The notes beneath the pieces are model-generated. The model was not told the origin of the DNA. It ran no database searches and was given only the letters and a program-made list of their open reading frames with translations. A DNA stretch of 8,503 nucleotides from Saprospiraceae bacterium (GTDB lineage Bacteria > Bacteroidota > Bacteroidia > Chitinophagales > Saprospiraceae), in contig CANETR010000060.1 of the NCBI GenBank assembly GCA_947441325.1, positions 1 to 8,503 on the forward strand, read 5' to 3'. A program made the translations under genes and the position numbers. Of the stretch, positions 1-6,969 are shown piece after piece. The first letter of the stretch is position 1. Each line of letters begins with the position of its first letter.

Positions 1-475
1 CCCAAACCAACTTATCTGTATTGAGACCACTCTGAACCATAATCCAACCAAATACTGCTGCTAGAGCAGCCAAGGAAACGACTATTCCTAAATCACGCAT
101 GAGTGGTTTAGGTAAATAGTTTCTTCTCCAAAATATAATAAAAGGAATAAGGAAGACAAAACCGATAGTTCGAGCCCATAGACGATGGAACCATTCCCAA
201 AAATAAATAAATTTAAATTCTGAAAGAGACATGTCTGCATGTATGGCTTTGAACTGCAGGGTATGATCCTGGTATTTTTTGAAGGCTATATCCCATTGTT
301 CCTGATTCAGTGGAGGTAAAACACCTTTTATAACATTCCATTCGGTTATTGATAAACCTGAATCAGTAAGACGGGTTATTCCGCCAATTACAACTTGAAA
401 AAAGACCATAACAATACCGGTTATAAGCCAAAATCCTACTATTCTGGGTATTTTATAAGTTTCTTTATGCTGCAT
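1..475 (-). CDS. Heme A synthase (COX15/CtaA family), N-terminal 158 residues, runs off window
   Basis: Heme A synthase is an integral membrane enzyme that oxidises the C8 methyl group of heme O to make heme A for aa3-type cytochrome oxidases. Reading leftward from the ATG at 475-473, 158 codons are open to the window edge. A first membrane helix (about residues 11-30) leads into GGITRLTDSGLSITEW at 31-46, a hallmark of the family. A second conserved block, EFKFIYFWEWFHRLWAR, lies at 86-102; its EWFHR includes a His (97) where the family has a heme-ligand His. GWIMVQSGL at 143-151 is a third family signature. The protein is about half the usual length only because the window ends. A -7-like TATATTTG lies on the minus strand at 519-512, but no matching -33 was found. 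The gene reads away from the origin candidate, so it would be co-directional with a leftward fork. Confidence 0.93.
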   Translation of the reverse strand, partial: MQHKETYKIPRIVGFWLITGIVMVFFQVVIGGITRLTDSGLSITEWNVIKGVLPPLNQEQWDIAFKKYQDHTLQFKAIHADMSLSEFKFIYFWEWFHRLWARTIGFVFLIPFIIFWRRNYLPKPLMRDLGIVVSLAALAAVFGWIMVQSGLNTDKLVW

Positions 476-701
476 ATTAGGTCGTATAATTTTATAGAAT
501 CAAAGCAATTGCAAATATAAGTTTAAGTATTCAAAATTGATTTGAAAATAATGCTTGCAAATTCTAAGTATCTTATATGGAACTTTTCTAAATATGGTAA
601 AAACAAAACAAATTGTTCAAATGTAAAATTGACCTCTTTCCTTATATGATAAATTAAAATAAAAAAAATTTACTAAATTAATTAGTCATTACTATTAGGA
701 C

Positions 702-718
702 CGTGGATAAGTGGATAA
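702..718 (-). promoter_or_regulatory. Two overlapping near-consensus DnaA boxes
   Basis: CGTGGATAA (702-710) and AGTGGATAA (710-718) read on the minus strand as TTATCCACG and TTATCCACT. Each differs from TTATCCACA only at the last base. They share one base, so both could hardly be filled at once in the usual way. They form the left edge of the box cluster. Confidence 0.5.
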
Positions 719-818
719 CTATATTTTTCTATTTTTTTCAACACTAGTTAACAATAAATTTAAATTATTAACAATATAAAATCTAATAGAGGACTTGTTT
801 TTTATAGTTTTTATTGAA

Positions 819-827
819 TTATCCACA
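819..827 (+). promoter_or_regulatory. DnaA box, exact TTATCCACA
   Basis: Exact match to the strongest DnaA box sequence. It is the only exact box in the cluster that points rightward. It faces the five leftward boxes at 1026-1239 across about 200 bases of AT-rich DNA. Confidence 0.75.
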
Positions 828-1008
828 TTTAATAAAAAAATTTGGACTTTTTACATTCAAATAATGTTCAAAAGCCTTTTGTTGAAAACTACTGTATAAA
901 AAAACTTAAACTTTAGATTATTCAACAATCTTTATAAAATTAACATGAGATTTAAAAATTACTAACATTAAATTTACATAATTGTTAAAAATTTGTGCAG
1001 AAGTTTGA

Positions 1009-1034
1009 TTTTATTAACAAAGTTTTGTGGATAA
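1009..1034 (+). repeat. 26-base direct repeat ending in a DnaA box, copy 1
   Basis: This segment and 1195-1220 are identical at 24 of 26 positions; the differences are A/G and C/T just before the box. The shared part is TTTTATTAACAAA followed a few bases later by TGTGGATAA. The copies are offset by 186 bases. Conservation beyond the nine-base box suggests either a recent duplication or an extended initiator site. Confidence 0.65.
1026..1034 (-). promoter_or_regulatory. DnaA box, exact TTATCCACA (minus strand)
   Basis: TGTGGATAA on the plus strand. It is the last part of a 26-base segment (1009-1034) that recurs at 1195-1220 with two mismatches. It borders the left side of the most AT-rich interval of the window. 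Confidence 0.75.
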
Positions 1035-1160
1035 ATAAAAATATAATTTATTGATTTATAATGTAATAAATATTAATAAAATAAATAATGTTTATAACTT
1101 TTTAAATTATTATAAATCCTTAAAACAATTGTATTTAATAAAATTAAAACAAAATATTTC
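1035..1160. other. Very AT-rich segment, candidate DNA unwinding element
   Basis: By hand count this 126-base stretch has 10 G or C bases (about 92% A+T), and 1035-1110 has only four. It is flanked directly by DnaA boxes at 1026-1034 and 1161-1180, the arrangement expected when DnaA filaments melt origin DNA. No reading frame is seen. The melting role is inferred from position and composition. Confidence 0.5.
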
Positions 1161-1180
1161 TGTGAATAAAATGTGAATAA
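1161..1180 (-). promoter_or_regulatory. Pair of DnaA boxes, TTATTCACA twice
   Basis: TGTGAATAA occurs at 1161-1169 and 1172-1180. The two copies have the same orientation and start 11 bases apart, about one helical turn, so both would lie on the same face of the DNA. Both match TTATNCACA exactly. Confidence 0.7.
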
Positions 1181-1194
1181 AAATTACCAACTTA

Positions 1195-1220
1195 TTTTAT
1201 TAACAAAATTCTGTGGATAA
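1195..1220 (+). repeat. 26-base direct repeat ending in a DnaA box, copy 2
   Basis: Second copy of the 1009-1034 segment (24 of 26 identical). It is followed after ten bases by one more DnaA box (1231-1239), which copy 1 lacks. Confidence 0.65.
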
Positions 1221-1239
1221 TAGAAAACTCTGTGGATAA
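1212..1239 (-). promoter_or_regulatory. Pair of DnaA boxes, TTATCCACA twice
   Basis: TGTGGATAA occurs at 1212-1220 and 1231-1239, starting 19 bases apart in the same orientation. This pair ends only about 20 bases before the -33 element of the SRAP gene promoter, so DnaA bound here could affect that gene. Confidence 0.75.
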
Positions 1240-1260
1240 CTTTTGTTTAGTCAATAATAT

Positions 1261-1289
1261 TTGAAGCTGTTAAAATTTTGTTACCTTTG
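1261..1289 (+). promoter_or_regulatory. Bacteroidota-type promoter for the SRAP-like gene
   Basis: TTG at 1261-1263, then 18 bases, then TACCTTTG at 1282-1289. This fits the Bacteroidota -33/-7 pattern TTG...TAnnTTTG. Transcription would start near 1296, leaving a leader of roughly 47 bases before the ATG at 1343. It lies directly beside the last DnaA boxes. Confidence 0.6.
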
Positions 1290-1342
1290 ACTATTAGCTG
1301 AATAGATTTAAAAAATCTTTTTTTCAAGTAAGTTGTCAGGTT

Positions 1343-2014
1343 ATGATTCAAAAATTTTCATTTGATATTAGTAAGGAAAAAATTAGAAAACAGTTTAATA
1401 TAAATTTTAAACAGGAGTTTATAAATTCTTTTCATATTTCGGCATTACAACATGCCTATGTATTAACATCTGAATCTAATGAACTTCAATTATTTAAATG
1501 GGGCTTGATACCCTATTGGGCAACTGAACCAGATAAGGTGGAACATCTTGTATGTGCTCAGGCAGAAGGTATAGCATCAAAAGACTCATTCAGGATGCCT
1601 ATAAGACAGAAAAGAGCCATAGTTTTCGCCGACAGTTATTACGACTATAAAAGAGTTAATAAAAAAGATCAATTTTACAGAATACAGGCTAAAAATCAAG
1701 CAGTATTAGCTTTTGCGGCAATTTGGGATGAGTGGAAAAGTCCAGCCGGAAAAGTATATTTTTCCTTTTCAATGATAACAATTCCTGCCTATAATGAACT
1801 GAAAGAGCAAGGATGGAACAGAATTCCACTTGTTTTTACAGAAGAAGAACAAATAAGAGATTGGATCGATAAAGAATCGAGCCTGGAAAAGGTTTTAACA
1901 ATGATTGATAGCAATGAAACTATACTACATGCCTATCCTGTATCGAATGAGCTCTTAAATAGTGGAAAAGATTCTCCCGAATTACACAATGAAATCCAAT
2001 TGGATAAGTATTGA
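1343..2014 (+). CDS. SRAP-domain (YedK/HMCES-like) protein lacking the known catalytic residues
   Basis: SRAP proteins form a thiazolidine crosslink through Cys2 to abasic sites in single-stranded DNA. The fold is recognisable at full family length (223 residues): MIQKFSF at 1-7 aligns with MCGRFSF, WGLIPYWA at 53-60, CAQAEG at 71-76 with NARAET, SFR at 82-84, KRAIVFADSYYDYKR at 90-104 with RRCLVPADGFYEWKK, and WNRIP at 158-162 with HDRMP. The known YedK active-site residues Cys2, Asn75, Glu105 and His160 correspond here to Ile2, Cys71, Asp101 and Trp158, so all four are changed. The frame is open upstream only back to a stop at 1295-1297, with no ATG, GTG or TTG between, so an alternative start cannot restore Cys2. 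The gene is otherwise intact. It sits beside oriC and abuts dnaN tail to tail. A structural, DNA-binding or regulatory role is possible. The fold assignment is fairly sure; the function is unknown. Confidence 0.82.
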   Translation: MIQKFSFDISKEKIRKQFNINFKQEFINSFHISALQHAYVLTSESNELQLFKWGLIPYWATEPDKVEHLVCAQAEGIASKDSFRMPIRQKRAIVFADSYYDYKRVNKKDQFYRIQAKNQAVLAFAAIWDEWKSPAGKVYFSFSMITIPAYNELKEQGWNRIPLVFTEEEQIRDWIDKESSLEKVLTMIDSNETILHAYPVSNELLNSGKDSPELHNEIQLDKY

Positions 2015-3136
2015 TTAGTACACGTTTACAACTACGGGCATAACCAACATCATCAGGTCTTCGCCAGCAGTTTCTTCTTCATTTCTTATGATTCCGGCAC
2101 GCTTTGGTGTGGATAACATCAGTTTAATACTGTCACCACCTATTACGCCAAGCATTTCAATCAGAAATTTTGCATTAAAAGCAATCACCATTTCCTCTCC
2201 ATTGAAAGAGCAAGGCATTTTTTCGATGGCTTTGTTTGAAAAATCGAGGTCTTCTGCCTCAATAGTTAAACTGAGTTCACTTATAGTGAGTTTTACCTGA
2301 TTGGTAGTTTTATTGGCAAAGTTGGCAATACGTTTCAGAGAACTTAAAAAGTCCTGACGTACAATGCTCATCACATTTGGGCTGTCTTTAGGAATCACCG
2401 CATTATATTCCGGATAACGTGCATCTATGAGACGGCAAACCATCGTTTGATTCTCGTAATAGAAGAAGGCATTGGTGCTGCTAAATGCTATTTTTACTGT
2501 GTCAGTAACATTTGATAATGCATTCTTTAGCAGATTCAGTGCTTTTTTAGGAAGGATTAAATTACCATGAGCTCCTACATTCAGTTCCGAAAAAGTATAT
2601 TTTACAAATTTGTGTGCATCGGTAGAAACAAAGGTTACTCCATTATCATCGAGTTGCATCAACACACCTGTCATTGCCGGTCTGAGATCATCGTTACTAG
2701 TAGCAAAAAGCGTTTTATTGATACCTTCCAAAAGTAAGACCGAAGGCATTTCAACATTATCAGTTACATTTGGTATTGGTAATTTTGGATAATCGTTGCC
2801 ATCTTCGGCCGAAAGTTGATATTGTCCAAATGCAGATTTAAGCGTGATAGAAAAATTTTCCATGTCTGCATCGAAGGTTACAGGTTGAGTCGGCAACTGT
2901 TTGAGCGTATCGAGTAAAATTTTTGCAGGAACGGCTATAGTACCATTTTGTTCAGATTGTACCGACAGTTCTGCAGTGATAAAGGTTTCTAAATCTGTAG
3001 CAACAATGGTAAGTTTTTCGTCCTCTACAATAAAAAGAAAATCTTCCAGGATGGGAAGTACCGGATTGGAGCCAATAGCACCACTTATTATCTGTAATTG
3101 TTCTTTTAGATCGGCAGAGGAAATTGAAAAACGCAT
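2015..3136 (-). CDS. dnaN: DNA polymerase III beta sliding clamp
   Basis: The beta clamp is a ring-shaped dimer that encircles DNA and tethers polymerase III and other replication and repair proteins. The 373 residues fit the usual length of three similar domains (roughly 1-120, 128-245, 250-373). Family blocks visible are NPVLPILEDFLF (24-35), DYPKLP (115-120), DLRPAMTGVLM (150-160), STDAHKFVKY (171-180), RYPEYNAVIPKD (240-251) and FNAKFLIEML (320-329). The C-terminal LVMPVVVNVY (364-373) forms part of the pocket that binds clamp-interacting peptides. The ATG at 3136-3134 gives the expected MRFSIS start. The stop directly abuts the SRAP gene stop at 2014/2015, leaving no room for a separate terminator. 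If the origin lies at about 1 kb, this gene is transcribed head-on to the fork, unlike dnaN in most bacteria. Confidence 0.97.
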   Translation of the reverse strand: MRFSISSADLKEQLQIISGAIGSNPVLPILEDFLFIVEDEKLTIVATDLETFITAELSVQSEQNGTIAVPAKILLDTLKQLPTQPVTFDADMENFSITLKSAFGQYQLSAEDGNDYPKLPIPNVTDNVEMPSVLLLEGINKTLFATSNDDLRPAMTGVLMQLDDNGVTFVSTDAHKFVKYTFSELNVGAHGNLILPKKALNLLKNALSNVTDTVKIAFSSTNAFFYYENQTMVCRLIDARYPEYNAVIPKDSPNVMSIVRQDFLSSLKRIANFANKTTNQVKLTISELSLTIEAEDLDFSNKAIEKMPCSFNGEEMVIAFNAKFLIEMLGVIGGDSIKLMLSTPKRAGIIRNEEETAGEDLMMLVMPVVVNVY

Positions 3137-3185
3137 GATGTTGATTTAAAAAGGTGTGATAATGTATTGATTTTATCTGCGGAAG

Positions 3186-3216
3186 CAAAGATATTATTTC
3201 TTTGTCGAAATTGCAA
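3186..3216 (-). promoter_or_regulatory. Bacteroidota-type promoter for dnaN
   Basis: On the minus strand TTG (3216-3214), then 20 bases, then TATCTTTG (3193-3186), matching TTG...TAnnTTTG. The predicted start of transcription near 3179 leaves a leader of about 40 bases before the dnaN ATG. Confidence 0.65.
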
Positions 3217-3251
3217 GTTGAAAATTAATGTAAAACAAGGCACTTATATTT

Positions 3252-3278
3252 TTGATGTGCTTATAATTTGTACTTTTG
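3252..3278 (+). promoter_or_regulatory. Possible promoter for the EamA transporter gene
   Basis: TTG at 3252-3254 and TACTTTTG at 3271-3278 resemble the Bacteroidota pattern. The 16-base spacing is short for it. The site would give a leader of about 95 bases. It diverges from the dnaN promoter 36 bases away. Confidence 0.4.
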
Positions 3279-3306
3279 TTGCTCTAAATGAGCTATAAAT
3301 GGAGAT

Positions 3307-3341
3307 TTTTTAAACTTATATATTTAAAAATAGTTTAAAAA
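3307..3341. repeat. Inverted repeat in the transporter leader
   Basis: TTTTTAAACT (3307-3316) and AGTTTAAAAA (3332-3341) are perfect 10-base arms around a 15-base AT-only loop. The element lies between the candidate promoter and the transporter ATG at 3382. It could be a regulator site or an mRNA hairpin. In such AT-rich DNA a chance palindrome is also possible. Confidence 0.45.
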
Positions 3342-3381
3342 GCTAAAGAACAGGCAAAAATTCGTCTCAGGCGCAAAAGGA

Positions 3382-4320
3382 ATGAGTTTAGTAAAATTGA
3401 ATAATAAAACAAAGGCTTACATAGCACTGGCTGCAGTAAGTTTTTTTTGGGGTACAACCTATCTGGCTATTACTATTGGACTCGAAGACGGTAAAGTTCA
3501 CGGTTTATTTATGTCGGCACTCAGACAGTCTCTGGCAGGTTTCATTTTAGTAGGATGGATGTTATTAAGCGGTGTAAAACTACCACCCAAAAAAATAATT
3601 ATTCAACTTGCTATTATTGGATTTATGCTTCTTTGCTTAGGTAATGGTCTTGCTACCTGGGCGATTCAATATATACCCAGTGGTCTGGGCTCGGTCATGT
3701 CGGCCATAGGACCAGTGTTTATAGCTATTTTTAGTTATTTTTTGGTAGGTAAATTCAGGTGGTCGCCCCAACTCATTATAGGAATGTTACTTGGTATGAT
3801 TGGGGTGATGGGCATTTCCTTTGATTATTTAGAAGACTTTCTTAATCCCAAATTTACCCTTGGGATTATATTAAATATACTTGCAACGCTTATCTGGTCC
3901 TTAGGTTCGGTCTTTGCTGCTAAATGGAAACCCAATATTAACCTGATGATGGGCGCTGGTTTACAGATGTTATTTGGAGGAGCTGCGACCTGGATAATTG
4001 TACTGATAATAGGAGTTGATAATCTTGTAATCGGCCCTATTGGTTTCAAATTTTGGGGTAGTATTGCCTATTTAATAATCTTCGGATCCTTTATTTCATA
4101 TTCCGCATTCATGTACACCCTCGAAAATTTACCTGCTGCTCAGGCATCTATCTATGCTTACATAAATCCAGTTGTAGCTGTACTATTGGGATGGATGATT
4201 TTGAGTGAAAAGTTGAATTTGATAACGATCTTATCCATGTTGACCGTTATTTTGGGTGTTTATTTAGTAAACAGCAGTTTTTTGAAAGAAAAAAGAAAAA
4301 AAGAAAGCCTGCAGGCTTAG
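3382..4320 (+). CDS. EamA-family transporter (drug/metabolite transporter superfamily)
   Basis: An inner-membrane permease of the DMT superfamily, whose members carry amino acids, metabolites or drugs; the substrate cannot be read from the sequence. The 312 residues form about ten hydrophobic helices in two halves, each an EamA repeat. The first begins with SFFWGTTYLAI at 20-30, the second near residue 158 (TLGIILNILATLIWSLGSVFAAKWK). The family's closing signature, Pro-containing INPVVAVLLGWMILSE, is at 261-276. The tail from 301 is Lys/Glu-rich (KEKRKKESLQA) and probably cytoplasmic. The start is the first ATG after a leader with a 10-base inverted repeat; a purine run (AAAAGGA) directly precedes it but is too close for a normal ribosome binding site. 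The stop overlaps the convergent gene's stop by four bases. No frame damage is seen. Confidence 0.9.
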   Translation: MSLVKLNNKTKAYIALAAVSFFWGTTYLAITIGLEDGKVHGLFMSALRQSLAGFILVGWMLLSGVKLPPKKIIIQLAIIGFMLLCLGNGLATWAIQYIPSGLGSVMSAIGPVFIAIFSYFLVGKFRWSPQLIIGMLLGMIGVMGISFDYLEDFLNPKFTLGIILNILATLIWSLGSVFAAKWKPNINLMMGAGLQMLFGGAATWIIVLIIGVDNLVIGPIGFKFWGSIAYLIIFGSFISYSAFMYTLENLPAAQASIYAYINPVVAVLLGWMILSEKLNLITILSMLTVILGVYLVNSSFLKEKRKKESLQA

Positions 4321-4832
4321 TCTTTTAAAAGCAGTTCCGGATGTATTCCAAATAACTGTTCTTTTTCTTTGCTATAGCCAAAATTTGCATGTAAAAGGGA
4401 AAATTCAAGATTTTCCATCAATTTTTGAGCCTCTTTTTCGGGAATTCTAATTTGCAGCATATCTCTGTTCATCAACCTGAAACAGAAGTTTATTTCTTTT
4501 TTAAAATCAATACCGAAAGGACTCAAACGCACTTCGAACAGATAAATCCAGACAATATTTTTACTTGCCTGCGTCAAAAGCTGAAAAAGAGGAGAGGATT
4601 CTGGTCTCCAAAATTTTAATAAATCGCGCAATAATAAAAGCGAGGAGGTATACGCAATGAGCGATGCTATTGTTAATAATTGGTAGAGAGAATTTTCTTT
4701 TTGCAATAAGGCAGCATAGAGTAGGAGAGTGGCCAAAAAAACAAGAATTGACAACAATAAAAGCTTTTGTTGTCTTTCGCGATATAGTGCCTTTTTTATG
4801 ATGAGTACCGCATCGATTAATTGTTCCGACAT
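4317..4832 (-). CDS. Unrecognised protein with two membrane helices and a cytoplasmic C-terminal domain
   Basis: I cannot name this 171-residue protein. A short charged N-terminus (KKALYRERQQK, 13-23) is followed by two hydrophobic helices at about 23-43 and 49-68, joined by a short loop, which suggests a hairpin with both ends in the cytoplasm. Residues 90-171 are soluble and look like a compact alpha/beta domain: KNIVWIYLFEVRLSPFGIDF (91-110), then alternating strand-like segments (FCFRLMNRDMLQIRIP, 116-131) and a helix (EKEAQKLMENLEF). The ending HANFGYSKEKEQLFGIHPELLLK (148-170) resembles a C-terminal pattern I associate with uncharacterised Bacteroidota membrane proteins. A PH-like fold is conceivable but is only a guess. 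The gene is convergent with the transporter (four-base overlap) and divergent from parE. No TAnnTTTG element was found upstream. Confidence 0.75.
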   Translation of the reverse strand: MSEQLIDAVLIIKKALYRERQQKLLLLSILVFLATLLLYAALLQKENSLYQLLTIASLIAYTSSLLLLRDLLKFWRPESSPLFQLLTQASKNIVWIYLFEVRLSPFGIDFKKEINFCFRLMNRDMLQIRIPEKEAQKLMENLEFSLLHANFGYSKEKEQLFGIHPELLLKD

Positions 4833-4862
4833 GGTATTTTATAAATTATTTGCTGTAAAAAA

Positions 4863-4893
4863 TTGACAAGACCACAAAAAAAACATAAATTTG
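4863..4893 (+). promoter_or_regulatory. Bacteroidota-type promoter for parE
   Basis: TTG at 4863-4865, then 20 bases, then TAAATTTG at 4886-4893, a full match to TTG...TAnnTTTG. Transcription from about 4900 would give a leader of about 100 bases. That leader holds a small hairpin, AGGAA-TC-TTCCT (4935-4946). Confidence 0.65.
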
Positions 4894-4999
4894 TAAACAA
4901 ATAGTGTCAATTTTATAAAAAATAAAACATCCTCAGGAATCTTCCTCAACGAAGATAAGCAGTTTTAGCCTGGATTTTTAAATAAAAATAGAAAAGAAT

Positions 5000-6874
5000 A
5001 TGGAGCAGAATGATCAATTGGCTGAATATGACGAAAGTGCGATAAAATCCCTCGACTGGCGCGAACATATCCGTTTGCGTCCTGGTATGTACATAGGAAA
5101 ATTAGGAAACGGCACTACGCCCGATGATGGTATTTATATACTTTTCAAAGAGGTTTGCGATAACTCAATAGATGAGTTTGCTATGGGCGCCGGTAAAAAA
5201 ATAGATATAAAACTTACCGATGATGGTAAGTTGAGTATTAGAGATTATGGACGTGGTATTCCATTGGGAAAGGTAGTCGACTGCGTTTCTAAAATTAATA
5301 CCGGTGGTAAATACGATTCTAAAGCCTTTCAGAAATCGGTAGGTTTGAATGGGGTTGGTACAAAAGCAGTGAATGCCCTTTCGGCACATTTCAAGGTGCA
5401 ATCATTCAGAGATGGTCAAACTAAAACGGCGATCTTTACCAATGGAGATTTAAATAATGAAAAAGGTCTGGAGCCAACAACAGAACCCAATGGCACCTAC
5501 GTTGAATTTGTTCCAGATAATATAATTTTCAAGGGTTTTAAATTCAACGAAGAATACATTGTTGAAAGAATTATGGACTATGTTTATCTCAACACTGGTC
5601 TTACTATTCATTTCAACGGAGAAAAATATTTATCAAAAAATGGCTTGCTTGATTTATTGTCAAACCGAGTGGATGCCGAAAGACTTCGTTACCCCATTAT
5701 TCACCTCAAAGGGCACGATATAGAAATTGCTATGTCGCATGGTAATAACTATGGCGAACAATATGTAAGCTTTGTCAATGGTCAGAACACAACACAGGGA
5801 GGTACGCATCTAAATGCTTTCAAAACGGCTATAGTAAAGACAGTACGTGAATTTTACAATAAAAACTTCGATCCGCAGGACATTCGCACGGCTATTGTAG
5901 CGGCGGTGAGTGTAAAAGTAATGGAACCAGTTTTTGAGTCGCAGACCAAAACCAAGCTAGGCTCCACTAATATTGCCCCCGACGGACCTTCGCTCAACAG
6001 CTTTGTTGGCGATTTTATCAAAAAGGAACTCGATAACTTTCTCCACAAAAATCCAGAAACGGCCAAAGAGATTCTCCACCGTATCGTACAATCTGAAAGG
6101 GAAAGAAAAGAAATTGCCGATATCCGCAAGGTGGCCAATAAAAATGCCAAAAGAGCTAACCTGCACAACAAAAAACTGCGCGATTGCAGGGTTCATCTCA
6201 ACTCGAACCATAAGGACAAAGAAGGCAGCATGGTTTTTATTACCGAGGGTGACTCGGCCAGTGGTTCCATTACAAAATCACGCGATGTAAATCTGCAGGC
6301 AGTATTCAGCCTCAGGGGTAAGCCGCTCAACTGCTTCAATCTCACCAAGAAGGTTGTTTACGAGAACGAAGAGTTTAACCTACTGCAACATGCCCTTGAT
6401 ATTGAAAACGGCATGGAAGACCTTCGCTACAATAAAATTATCATCGCTACCGATGCCGATGTGGACGGTATGCACATCAGATTGCTATTGTTGACATTCT
6501 TTTTGCAGTTTTTCCCCGAAGTGGTTTCAAATGGCCACCTATTTATTCTTGATACACCGCTTTTCAGGGTAAGAAATAAAAAGACTACCAAGTACTGTTA
6601 CTCCGAAGAAGAGAAACTCAATGCCATGTCAAAACTGGGCAAAGATTGCGAGGTAACCCGATTCAAAGGACTTGGAGAGATTTCACCCGATGAATTCAAA
6701 CAGTTTATTGGCGAAGATATAAAACTCACCCCAGTGAGAATGTCAACGACCACCAATATCGAAGATCTTTTGTCCTACTATATGGGCAAAAATACGCCTA
6801 TGAGACAGGACTTTATCATCGACAACCTGCGTGTTGAACTGGATGAGCTGGAAGAGGAAGAAATACCGGCGTAG
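5000..6874 (+). CDS. parE: DNA topoisomerase IV subunit B (ParE)
   Basis: ParE is the ATPase subunit of topoisomerase IV, which with ParC unlinks daughter chromosomes. The GHKL ATPase domain shows EVCDNSIDE (51-59, Mg/ATP-binding Glu and Asn), DYGRGIP (82-88), [14 protein letters not shown] (115-128), QGGTHLNAF (266-274) and the QTKTKLG loop (315-321) whose Lys contacts the ATP gamma-phosphate. The TOPRIM domain has EGDSASGS (416-423), LRGKPLN (438-444) and DADVDGMHI (485-493), and RFKGLGE follows at 554-560. The 624-residue length and sequence style fit Bacteroidota ParE; the GyrB-type start ('EGLEAVRKRPAMYIGD') is absent, and here the equivalent is [16 protein letters not shown]. parC, often found just downstream in the phylum, is not here; a hairpin-rich intergenic region follows. 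The stop TAG overlaps an in-register TAA one codon on. Confidence 0.95.
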   Translation: MEQNDQLAEYDESAIKSLDWREHIRLRPGMYIGKLGNGTTPDDGIYILFKEVCDNSIDEFAMGAGKKIDIKLTDDGKLSIRDYGRGIPLGKVVDCVSKINTGGKYDSKAFQKSVGLNGVGTKAVNALSAHFKVQSFRDGQTKTAIFTNGDLNNEKGLEPTTEPNGTYVEFVPDNIIFKGFKFNEEYIVERIMDYVYLNTGLTIHFNGEKYLSKNGLLDLLSNRVDAERLRYPIIHLKGHDIEIAMSHGNNYGEQYVSFVNGQNTTQGGTHLNAFKTAIVKTVREFYNKNFDPQDIRTAIVAAVSVKVMEPVFESQTKTKLGSTNIAPDGPSLNSFVGDFIKKELDNFLHKNPETAKEILHRIVQSERERKEIADIRKVANKNAKRANLHNKKLRDCRVHLNSNHKDKEGSMVFITEGDSASGSITKSRDVNLQAVFSLRGKPLNCFNLTKKVVYENEEFNLLQHALDIENGMEDLRYNKIIIATDADVDGMHIRLLLLTFFLQFFPEVVSNGHLFILDTPLFRVRNKKTTKYCYSEEEKLNAMSKLGKDCEVTRFKGLGEISPDEFKQFIGEDIKLTPVRMSTTTNIEDLLSYYMGKNTPMRQDFIIDNLRVELDELEEEEIPA

Positions 6875-6914
6875 TAAGAAATTGTCTTTTTTAAATTGGA
6901 TAAGATTTTCTTAC
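6874..6914. repeat. Inverted repeat just after parE
   Basis: GTAAGAAA (6874-6881) and TTTCTTAC (6907-6914) are perfect eight-base arms around a 25-base loop, starting in the parE stop codon. No T-run follows, so an intrinsic terminator is not supported. Confidence 0.35.
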
Positions 6915-6930
6915 CCTAAGGGATACTCCC

Positions 6931-6966
6931 TCGGAACGGCCCGTTCTTGGACCTTAGGCAAGAATT
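6931..6966 (+). repeat. Diverged copy of the GGC-CTGTTCTTAG repeat
   Basis: TCGGAACGGCCCGTTCTTGG and what follows resemble the repeat copies at 7063, 7350 and 7572 but with many changes. Within it TTCTTG (6944-6949) and CAAGAA (6959-6964) can still pair, so a stem is kept although its sequence differs from the other copies. Confidence 0.45.
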
Positions 6967-6969
6967 TAT

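Larger units (their letters stand above)
690..1240. other. Candidate chromosomal replication origin (oriC) with DnaA box cluster
   Basis: The 867-base gap between the heme A synthase and SRAP genes has no credible reading frame. Within it I count six exact matches to TTATNCACA: 819-827 on the plus strand, and 1026-1034, 1161-1169, 1172-1180, 1212-1220 and 1231-1239 on the minus strand. Two further boxes with one mismatch at the final base lie at 702-710 and 710-718 (minus). The five right-hand boxes share one orientation, and the interval 1035-1160 among them is about 92% A+T, as expected for a DNA unwinding element. DnaA box clusters next to AT-rich DNA and replication genes (here dnaN about 0.8 kb away) are typical of bacterial origins. 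dnaA is not in the window, which is not unusual for the phylum. Replication function is inferred; a DnaA-regulated promoter region is the main alternative. Confidence 0.8.

Noticed and set aside
502..519. Promoter for the heme A synthase gene
   Set aside because: A TATATTTG -7-like element is present on the minus strand but no TTG lies at the required distance, and such motifs arise easily in this AT-rich DNA.
5854..6290. Frames of 84-105 codons on both strands inside parE
   Set aside because: They lie wholly within the well-supported parE gene and are products of its codon use.
5000..6874. GyrB instead of ParE
   Set aside because: The N-terminal [16 protein letters not shown] context, the overall length and the [14 protein letters not shown] motif fit Bacteroidota ParE better; the typical GyrB start is absent. 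A tree would settle it.
6915..6929. Intrinsic terminator for parE (AGGGA-TAC-TCCCT hairpin)
   Set aside because: The stem is short and no T-run follows; other nearby hairpins also lack a proper T-tract in the right place.
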